Shown here: positions 1 to 6,045 of the stretch, in pieces | Numbering within the stretch: the stretch's first letter is position 1 | Layout of the letters: every line of letters starts with the position of its first letter | DNA from: CAZFYZ01 sp964523735 | Lineage (GTDB): Bacteria; Armatimonadota; UBA5829 | Assembly (NCBI GenBank): GCA_964523735.1 | Contig: CAZFYZ010000075.1 | Span: 1 to 18,054 of the forward strand | Direction of reading: 5' to 3' | DNA: 18,054 nucleotides | Notes under the pieces: generated by a model | What the model was told of the DNA's origin: nothing | The model's input: the letters and a program-made list of their open reading frames with translations, nothing else | The model's database searches: none | Program-made: the position numbers and the translations under genes

Positions 1-30
1 ACAGGCATAGAAGCCATTGACAGGCAAGAC

Positions 31-55
31 GGTATCTCGCCCTGCTCGAAATGAC
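31..55 (-). repeat. partial dispersed repeat with CATTTCGA core
   Basis: Read on the minus strand this begins GTCATTTCGAGC and continues into GCGAGA. The first ten bases are identical to the repeat fragment at 18012-18038, and about 18 of 25 positions match without gaps. Short sequences of this type are scattered between genes in many environmental genomes. No gene was recognised in 1-218; the kinase stop codon at 219-221 closes this stretch and no T-tract terminator was seen after it. Confidence 0.4.
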
Positions 56-218
56 GACTCCGGAAGACTGAGCTGTTACTACTGGGGAGGGAGGAAGCAC
101 TGCTGCACCGATACGGCCCGCTGCCGGCGCCTACTCAGCATAGACGGGCTTGGGCTGATCGTGGGCTAGTTTGCATGACAGACAGGGGGAGCAGTCCCGA
201 ATCACAAATGACAGATCT

Positions 219-3200
219 CTAGTGCCCGCTCTCTCCGCTCTTCAGCTGCCCGCTCGTTCTTCGCTCCAGCGTGGGGTCGATCTCAAACGTGACGGGCGTC
301 GGGAGGCCGGTCTTAGGGAGGATGATGCGGAAGGTGGAGCCCTTGTCGACCTCGCTGGCGACCTCGATCCGCCCGCCGTGGTTCTCCACTATCTTGTGAA
401 CCACGCTCAGGCCGAGGCCGGTGCCTTTGGTCTTGGTCGTGACGAAGGGCTGGAAGATGCGGTCGATCTTGCCTGGCTGGATGCCGATGCCGGTGTCGGT
501 GATCGACATATACGCGCCGCCGGCGGGGGTCGGGCCGGTCTCGAGCGTAAGCACCCCACCCTCGGGCATCGCCTGCAGCGCGTTGATGATGATGTTCTTC
601 AGCACCTGCTCGAGCTGCTCCGGGTCCGCATGGATCTCCTGCAGCGTCTTCGAAAGGTTCTCCTTCACCACCACGTTGTTATCCGTGATGTGCACGCTCA
701 TAAGCTGCAGCGTCTTCTGGACGATGGTGTTGAGCGAGGTCGGCTTCAACTCCAGGCTCACGGGCCGCGCAAAGTCGAGGAACTCGGTCGTCAGCTTGTT
801 AAGGCCGTTCACTTCCTCGATGATGATCGAGAGGAACTCAACAATCGACCCGTGGTCCTCATACTCCTTCTGCAAGAACTGAGCAGCGCCTTTGATCGAA
901 CTCAGCGGGTTCCTGAGCTCGTGCGCGATCGAAGCCGCAAGCTGGCCGATTGCCGCAAGCTCGCCCATCCGCCGGAACTCCTCTTCCATCCTGATCTCGC
1001 GGCTGATGTCCTCGAATATCACAACCAATCCAAGCTGCTCCCCTGCGCTGTTCAGCAGCAGGGAAATGCTCATATTGATATAGACTTCGTCGGCATCACG
1101 TGGATGGAAGCAAAGCTTGTAGCCCTGATAGGTGTTGTGAGTTCGCAGCACGCTCTCCAACGCGTGCTCGAGGCTCTCCTTGTCGACACCCGCCAACGGG
1201 AGCGCGGAAAGTATGTGTCTGAACGATAGCCCGACGACCCGATGGGCCTTGAGCCCCACGATCTTCTCCGCCGCCGAGTTCCATGTGAGAATCGTGCCGT
1301 CCGAATCCAGCGTCACGACCCCCGCGGCGATACTGGACAGGATATTGTCCGTGTAGCTCGTGAGCGCGCTCAAGGCCTCGAGCTCTTTGTAAATCGCGGC
1401 GCCCTGGCTCGCGATTATTGAGAGCACCCGGACCTCATCCTCCGAATACTGGTTGGGATTGTAGCTGTGGACGCTCAGCACCCCTACAACCTCGTCCTGC
1501 ACGATCAGCGGGATCGACATCAGCGAGCGCACGTGCGACCGCTGTGCTGCCACCTCGGCAAATCTTGGGTCGTGGCTGATATCCGGAGAAACCAGCGCCT
1601 TTCGCTCCCTGATGGCCCAACTCACCACCCCCGCGCCGTCCAGAGGCTCCTCTGGGGGATTGCCGCCAGGCTCACCACGATAGCGGGCGGCCTTTACTGC
1701 CGCGCAGCCGCGATCGTGATCGACTGCGTAGATAAACGACTCATCGTTATCAACCATCCCCGCAACCATCGCCAGGATCGAATCCAGCGCTTCTTCCAGG
1801 TTGGCTGCCGCGCTGATCTCCTTTGAGAACTCATAGAGCGCGCTCAGCTCCAGCACCCTCTGCCGCATCTTCTGCTCGTAGATCATCGCGTTCTTGAGAA
1901 CAGTGGCAGCGTGTGATGTCACAATCGAGATCAGCTTGACCTCCGCGCTTTGGAACTCCTCGGACCTGCCGCGATAGAGCGCCATCGCCCCAATTGGGGT
2001 ATCCTCCACCACGAGCGGCGCCAGCAGCAAGTTGGACCTGCCGGGGGCGAGCGCGTTCAGGAGATCGGCATTCTCGCCGGACGTGCGTTCCTCGCTCGAG
2101 GCCGAGAGCAGCACCGGAGAGCGGAGGTCGCGAATGAGGTTGACACAGCGGTCCTCGCGAGTGATCCGGTGGATCTTTTCCTGCGACCGGGCGATCCCGC
2201 CCGTAGCGCCAAGCAGCCGGAGCTGATCGCGCTTCGTATCCAGCAGCAACAACCCCGCTCCGTCGCACCGCAGAGCCTTGCATGCAGTCGAAACCAGCAC
2301 TTCGGCAGCATTGTCCACGCCGTAAGCAGCGCTGATCGACCGGCTGTGCTCATACAGCACATTCAGCTCGGCGTATTTTTCTTCCATCGCCTCATAGAGG
2401 CGGGCGTTCTCGACGGCGATTCCCGCCTGGCTCACGAACGTGGCCAGCAGATCGACGTGCGCCGGCTCGATCGGCCTGCCCTTGATGACGTTATCAACCA
2501 CGACCACGCCGATGCAAGAGTCCCTCACAAGTATCGGAGCGGCAATGAACTCGCCCGCCTGAGGAAGCCTGCCCTGGTGCGTCGGCAGCTCGCTCGAGAA
2601 GATCGGTATTCGCTCGCGTGCAGCGAGGCCAATGACGCCCTCGCCGAGCCGCACGCGATCCCTGACCTCGTCGCCCTCCCGATAGCCCTTTCGCGCGCCT
2701 GATACAAACTCATTCGTGCGGGAGTCCAGCAGATACACGCAGCACCGATCGAACCCCACAATCCCCGTAATGCTCTCCGCGATCTGGTCCAACACCCCAT
2801 GAAGATCAAGCGTGGAGTTGATGGCCTTCAAGACGTCGGATATCGTCGCCATCTCCTGCACCTTCCGGTGCAGGCGAGAGTAGAGCTGTGAGTTGGAGAT
2901 CGCGAGCGCGGCGTGAGTGGCGAATATGCAGAACAGCTTGAGATCAGCAGGTGTGAACGGCGGATTTGGCGCATGCCGTCTGATCGACAGGACTCCGTGA
3001 ACTGTCCCGTCTTCGTTCCGAACTGGCACACACATGGACCCGCTGACGCCCTGCCTCGAAACCACTTTTTCCATGAACCGGGGGTCGGAATCCACGTCGG
3101 TGATCAGCATCGGCTCGCCCGTCGCCGCGACCCGTCCCGCTATCCCCTCGCCAAATGCGATCCTCGCGCCCTTGACAATGTCGTCCGTCAGACCAAAGCT

Positions 3201-3842
3201 CGCGGCGATTACCAGCGCCCCATCCCGCTGGTCCGCCAGCATCAGCGAACACGTCTGAGCTTCCATCACTTCGGCGGCCTTGGTGACTATGAGGTCGACA
3301 AGCGGCCGAGTGTCTGTCGGATCGACAGCCTGGCCAATTTCGTAGATAGCCGCCAAGTCCTCATACCGCGCCTCCGCCAAAGCACGAGAAGATTCCACCT
3401 CCGCCGCCAGCCTCGCGTTCTCAATCAAGACCGAAACATAGCTCGCCACGACTTGCAGCAGAGGATCCTGCGACAGGCTCAGAGAATCGAGACTACTCCG
3501 CTGTGCGCCCTCGGCGACGATAACTGCCCGGTAGCCGTCTACGGCCTCAAGCGGCAGCACGATGGGTCCTTTGGTCTCTGGGGAACCCGGATGATTGGAA
3601 AGAACATCCAGAGCGGCTCTGCAGGTGCGGGTGGAATCCGAAGGCGCGTCCTTTGCCACTGACTGCCAGATCGTGGTCTCGCCAAATGCCGCGCCAGTGG
3701 CGACAACCGACAGGGCGCCGATTCCCAGCGCTTCACGAGCAATGCTGAGAATCAGCTCCAGTCTGTCCCTGGCTGAACCATTGGATCCGGCCGCTTCGGC
3801 GATCTTGCCGAGAGCGGAGGCACTTGAGGGCGAGAGTGGCAT
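219..3842 (-). CDS. multi-GAF/PAS soluble sensor histidine kinase
   Basis: Cytoplasmic histidine kinase of 1207 residues with no transmembrane segment. Approximate order: a degenerate GAF (15-150), four clearer GAF domains (180-320, 345-480, 500-655, 680-825), a PAS domain (840-950), HisKA with the phospho-acceptor His974 in IAHELRNPLSS, and a HATPase domain with NIIINALQAM (N box), DTGIGI (G1) and GTGLGLS (G2). Each GAF is preceded by a helical linker of the type LxxLYEFSKEISAA, suggesting a stacked signalling rod. The kinase core resembles NtrB-like enzymes. The ATG at 3842 is preferred, with GAGGTG about ten bases upstream; an in-frame TTG seven codons earlier (3863) is possible but has no visible ribosome site. 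No response regulator lies inside the window; one could follow below position 1. The ligands of the GAF domains cannot be read from sequence. Confidence 0.93.
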   Translation of the reverse strand: MPLSPSSASALGKIAEAAGSNGSARDRLELILSIAREALGIGALSVVATGAAFGETTIWQSVAKDAPSDSTRTCRAALDVLSNHPGSPETKGPIVLPLEAVDGYRAVIVAEGAQRSSLDSLSLSQDPLLQVVASYVSVLIENARLAAEVESSRALAEARYEDLAAIYEIGQAVDPTDTRPLVDLIVTKAAEVMEAQTCSLMLADQRDGALVIAASFGLTDDIVKGARIAFGEGIAGRVAATGEPMLITDVDSDPRFMEKVVSRQGVSGSMCVPVRNEDGTVHGVLSIRRHAPNPPFTPADLKLFCIFATHAALAISNSQLYSRLHRKVQEMATISDVLKAINSTLDLHGVLDQIAESITGIVGFDRCCVYLLDSRTNEFVSGARKGYREGDEVRDRVRLGEGVIGLAARERIPIFSSELPTHQGRLPQAGEFIAAPILVRDSCIGVVVVDNVIKGRPIEPAHVDLLATFVSQAGIAVENARLYEAMEEKYAELNVLYEHSRSISAAYGVDNAAEVLVSTACKALRCDGAGLLLLDTKRDQLRLLGATGGIARSQEKIHRITREDRCVNLIRDLRSPVLLSASSEERTSGENADLLNALAPGRSNLLLAPLVVEDTPIGAMALYRGRSEEFQSAEVKLISIVTSHAATVLKNAMIYEQKMRQRVLELSALYEFSKEISAAANLEEALDSILAMVAGMVDNDESFIYAVDHDRGCAAVKAARYRGEPGGNPPEEPLDGAGVVSWAIRERKALVSPDISHDPRFAEVAAQRSHVRSLMSIPLIVQDEVVGVLSVHSYNPNQYSEDEVRVLSIIASQGAAIYKELEALSALTSYTDNILSSIAAGVVTLDSDGTILTWNSAAEKIVGLKAHRVVGLSFRHILSALPLAGVDKESLEHALESVLRTHNTYQGYKLCFHPRDADEVYINMSISLLLNSAGEQLGLVVIFEDISREIRMEEEFRRMGELAAIGQLAASIAHELRNPLSSIKGAAQFLQKEYEDHGSIVEFLSIIIEEVNGLNKLTTEFLDFARPVSLELKPTSLNTIVQKTLQLMSVHITDNNVVVKENLSKTLQEIHADPEQLEQVLKNIIINALQAMPEGGVLTLETGPTPAGGAYMSITDTGIGIQPGKIDRIFQPFVTTKTKGTGLGLSVVHKIVENHGGRIEVASEVDKGSTFRIILPKTGLPTPVTFEIDPTLERRTSGQLKSGESGH

Positions 3843-3877
3843 TAGCGAACTACACCTCGGCAATTCCGATCATGGCG

Positions 3878-3906
3878 ATTATATCACGCTGAGCTAGTTG
3901 CGACAA
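3878..3906 (-). promoter_or_regulatory. sigma70-type promoter of the histidine kinase gene
   Basis: On the minus strand a consensus TATAAT (3878-3883) is preceded by TG one base away (extended -10), and by TTGTCG (3901-3906, four of six matches to the -35 consensus) at 17 bp spacing. Transcription would start near 3871, leaving a leader of about 29 bases before the ATG at 3842. Confidence 0.7.
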
Positions 3907-4105
3907 TACATTGCTGACCTTTGACTAAACTGTGGCGACCGGGCACGCTATGCCCACCGACCATTATCTTACCCGCAACAGCAGACGTTGACACGCGCAC
4001 TCGGCATAGCCGGTTCAATAGGTTGTTCCACCTGAGGTAGGAAGTCTGAGCTTGGAGATAGACTGTCCGGAATAATGGTAGAACGGACGAGCCTGGGTCG
4101 GAGCA

Positions 4106-4140
4106 CCAAAAAGGCCCGGGGCTGGTAAGCCTCGGGCCTT
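4106..4140 (-). terminator. intrinsic terminator of the RRM gene
   Basis: Arms at 4111-4122 and 4129-4140 form a 12-bp stem with one non-Watson-Crick pair and a 6-base loop. On the minus strand the stem is followed by a run of T (ending GGCCTTTTTGG), as expected for a rho-independent terminator. It lies about 25 bases after the stop codon of the RNA-binding protein gene. The remaining DNA between here and the kinase promoter (about 3907-4105) shows nothing recognisable. Confidence 0.85.
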
Positions 4141-4165
4141 AGTATCGTCAAGCTATCGCTGGATT

Positions 4166-4510
4166 CTACCAGCGACGTCCGCCGCCGCCACCGCGACCGC
4201 CGCCGCCACCGAATCCGCCGCGACCACCGCCGCCGCCAAATCCGCCACGGCCGCCGCCGCCACTGCGTCCGCCGCCCTCTGTGCGAGGACGAGCCTCATT
4301 AACCGTAAGTGTGCGACCGCCCACTTCCTTGCCGTTGGTGGCTTCGATAGCCGCCATCATCTGCTCTTCGGGAACGTCAACAAAGGCGAATCCCTTGTTA
4401 CCGATGACCCTGATCTCGCCGATTGGGCCGTATGGCTCGAACAATGCGCGGAGATCGTCCTCGGAGGTGTCATAAGACATGTTGCCTACGTACAAAGACT
4501 TGTTGGCCAA
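4166..4510 (-). CDS. RRM-domain glycine-rich RNA-binding protein
   Basis: Small (114 residues) single-stranded RNA-binding protein. Residues 1-75 form one RRM: RNP2 is LYVGNM (6-11) and RNP1 is KGFAFVDV (39-46) with both aromatic positions present. The loop between beta2 and beta3 is short compared with the usual DRxTGRSRG-type loop. Residues 79-114 are an RGG-like tail built from repeats of GRGGFGGGG and ending GRRW, which would add non-specific RNA affinity. This layout matches the bacterial Rbp-type proteins best known from cyanobacteria, where some are cold-induced; that role is inferred by family. Start is TTG at 4510 with AGAAGG seven bases upstream; no in-frame ATG precedes the RRM. 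It is monocistronic, with its own terminator. No convincing promoter was read. Confidence 0.93.
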   Translation of the reverse strand: MANKSLYVGNMSYDTSEDDLRALFEPYGPIGEIRVIGNKGFAFVDVPEEQMMAAIEATNGKEVGGRTLTVNEARPRTEGGGRSGGGGRGGFGGGGGRGGFGGGGGRGGGGGRRW

Positions 4511-4644
4511 TTAGTTGCCTTCTTTCTGGGATACTGTCCCAACCAAATGGAGTCTGCAACGGGACACAGGGGGATGGCCAATAACAGACAGTTCGCAGAT
4601 ATGATGTCCAAGCCACACACTATGACGCCCGGTGCGTCTCTTCG

Positions 4645-4664
4645 GGGGCAAACACTTCTGCCCC
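4645..4664. other. small hairpin between the RRM gene and hemB
   Basis: GGGGCA (4645-4650) and TGCCCC (4659-4664) are perfect complements around an 8-base loop. No T run follows on either strand, so it is not a canonical terminator. The 344-base gap between the RRM start and hemB also holds a direct repeat and the hemB promoter; no gene was seen in it. Confidence 0.4.
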
Positions 4665-4712
4665 ACCGTCCGCATTACTATACCACTTTTTCAACAAAAC
4701 AACAAGCTCGGC

Positions 4713-4739
4713 AGGCAACTTGAGTGTAGGCAACTTGAG
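4713..4739. repeat. tandem 12-bp direct repeat upstream of hemB
   Basis: AGGCAACTTGAG occurs twice, at 4713-4724 and 4728-4739, separated by three bases (period 15). It lies about 70 bp upstream of the hemB -10 element. It could be a pair of regulator half-sites or a chance duplication; its function is unknown. Confidence 0.6.
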
Positions 4740-4807
4740 GGACTGAGCCGTTACGAAGCTTGTGCTGCTGTGCGCCGGATACCTGCAGGCAAGACGATCA
4801 TTGGCGG

Positions 4808-4816
4808 TGGTATAAT
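4808..4816 (+). promoter_or_regulatory. extended -10 promoter of hemB
   Basis: TGGTATAAT gives a perfect TATAAT at 4811-4816 with a TG extension. No good -35 is seen at 16-18 bp, consistent with an extended -10 promoter. The predicted start of transcription is near 4823, giving a leader of about 32 bases. The TTG inside this element (4816) opens a longer frame but lies at the promoter, so it cannot be the translation start. Confidence 0.7.
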
Positions 4817-4854
4817 TGGAGGGCGTCAACCACCAACAGCTCTGGGAGGGCCCA

Positions 4855-5829
4855 ATGACATATCCTATCAACCGTATGCGCAGGCTTCGAAGAACCGAAC
4901 CCCTACGGCGTATGGTGCGCGAGAACACTGTCCTGGTCGATAACCTGATCTACCCGATGTTCGTTGTGCACGGCGTGGACGTCAAGCTGCAGATACAATC
5001 AATGCCGGATGTCTATCACTTCTCTGTTGACGCACTCATACGCGAAGCCCAGACGGTGAAGGAACTCGGCATACCCGCTGTTCTGCTCTTCGGCCTTCCC
5101 GCCACGAAAGACGAACGGGGATCAGAAGCCCACGCACCGGACGGCATCGTGCAGAGAGCTGTCCGACGGCTCAAAGAAGCCCTGCCTGAGATTATCGTCA
5201 TCACCGACGTCTGCCTCTGCGAATATACCTCCCACGGGCACTGCGGCGTCATACGCGACGGCGACGTCTCAAATGACGAAACAGTCGAACTCCTCGCTCG
5301 CACCGCGCTTTCTCACGCCGAAGCCGGCGCTGACATCGTCGCCCCATCAGACATGATGGACGGCCGGGTTCTGGCGATCAGAGAGACACTGGACGACGCC
5401 GGCTACTCGCATATCCCCATCATGTCCTACGCCGCCAAGTTCGCATCCGGGTTCTACGGACCCTTCAGGGACGCCGCCGGTTGCGCTCCGCAGTTCGGCG
5501 ATCGCTCCAGCTACCAGATGGACCCAGCCAACCGCCGCGAAGCGCTGAAGGAGATCACTCTGGATCTCGAGGAAGGCGCCGACATCGTGATGGTCAAGCC
5601 GGCGCTCGCCTACCTGGACGTCATCAGCGACGCACGGATGTCGGTGGATGTGCCTATAGCCGCCTACAACGTCTCCGGCGAGTACTGCATGGTGAAAGCA
5701 GCAGCCGATGTCGGCCTGATCGACGAGCGTAGGGTCGTGACCGAAATTCTGACATCGATCCGTAGAGCCGGCGCCGATCTCATCATCACCTACCACGCCA
5801 AGGACTTCGCAGCCTGGCAGAGGGGATGA
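4855..5829 (+). CDS. hemB: delta-aminolevulinic acid dehydratase (porphobilinogen synthase)
   Basis: Condenses two 5-aminolevulinate molecules to porphobilinogen in the cytoplasm, an early step of tetrapyrrole (haem, B12) synthesis. The 324 residues match the usual family length. Visible family motifs are DVCLCEYTSHGHCG at 118-131, carrying the zinc-type cysteines Cys120, Cys122 and Cys130; the Schiff-base Lys195 in SYAAKFASGFYGPFRDA; and the second active-site Lys248 in MVKPALAYLD. It is therefore the Zn-dependent rather than the Mg-only (Asp-rich) type. The ATG at 4855 is supported by GGGAGGG about five bases upstream and by the promoter position. No other haem gene is adjacent, so it stands alone. 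The next gene has its own promoter. Confidence 0.97.
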   Translation: MTYPINRMRRLRRTEPLRRMVRENTVLVDNLIYPMFVVHGVDVKLQIQSMPDVYHFSVDALIREAQTVKELGIPAVLLFGLPATKDERGSEAHAPDGIVQRAVRRLKEALPEIIVITDVCLCEYTSHGHCGVIRDGDVSNDETVELLARTALSHAEAGADIVAPSDMMDGRVLAIRETLDDAGYSHIPIMSYAAKFASGFYGPFRDAAGCAPQFGDRSSYQMDPANRREALKEITLDLEEGADIVMVKPALAYLDVISDARMSVDVPIAAYNVSGEYCMVKAAADVGLIDERRVVTEILTSIRRAGADLIITYHAKDFAAWQRG

Positions 5830-5908
5830 CTGTAACGGCTCGCAGGGGTTGATGATCGGCTGGAGCTGCGTGGCGGGGTGGACGAAGTTGCGATAGATCG
5901 CTCTTCTC

Positions 5909-5971
5909 GCTATCCGCAGTTGTAGCAGGCGTCTCCGACGCCTCCCGGGGGCGTCAGAGACGCCCGCTACA
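5909..5971 (-). repeat. dispersed palindromic repeat, copy A
   Basis: A long inverted repeat: arms 5918-5942 and 5950-5974 match at 23 of 25 positions around a 7-base loop. Both mismatches become G-U pairs if transcribed from the minus strand. The 63 bases at 5909-5971, read on the minus strand, align without gaps to 14728-14790 on the plus strand, with 56 of 63 identical including the first 22. It sits between hemB and the radical-enzyme gene, ending about 20 bp before the latter's promoter. It looks like a REP- or MITE-like element and could also slow transcription leaving hemB. Confidence 0.8.
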
Positions 5972-5993
5972 ACTTTCCGGTACCTGCCGAGGG

Positions 5994-6002
5994 TGGTATA
6001 CT
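5994..6002 (+). promoter_or_regulatory. extended -10 promoter of the glycyl-radical-like gene
   Basis: TGGTATACT provides a five-of-six -10 element (5997-6002) with a TG extension; the -35 position (5974-5979) is poor and abuts palindromic repeat copy A. Transcription would start near 6009, leaving a leader of about 37 bases that contains AGGAGG at 6029-6034. Confidence 0.6.
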
Positions 6003-6045
6003 GAAACAGTATGTAACGGGCCAAACTCAGGAGGCGCGAGCACAG

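Noticed and set aside
171..1229. Long open frame on the plus strand (352 codons) over the kinase core
   Set aside because: It lies antisense to the HATPase/HisKA region with clear motifs; the translation is Arg/Leu/His-rich and low in recognisable domains, typical of a GC-rich shadow frame.
3969..4151. 60-codon frame on the minus strand between the RRM gene and the kinase
   Set aside because: It begins inside the intrinsic terminator of the RRM gene and has no ribosome site or recognisable sequence.
4170..4275. Short periodic repeats resembling an array
   Set aside because: These are codon-level repeats encoding the glycine/arginine tail of the RRM protein, not CRISPR repeats with unique spacers.
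4816..4854. Upstream TTG start for hemB
   Set aside because: The TTG overlaps the -10 element, so it would not be on the transcript; the ATG at 4855 has a good ribosome site and family-like N-terminus.
5347..6024. 225-codon open frame on the minus strand over hemB and the downstream gap
   Set aside because: Antisense to the hemB active-site region and running through palindromic repeat copy A; no domain, no ribosome site.
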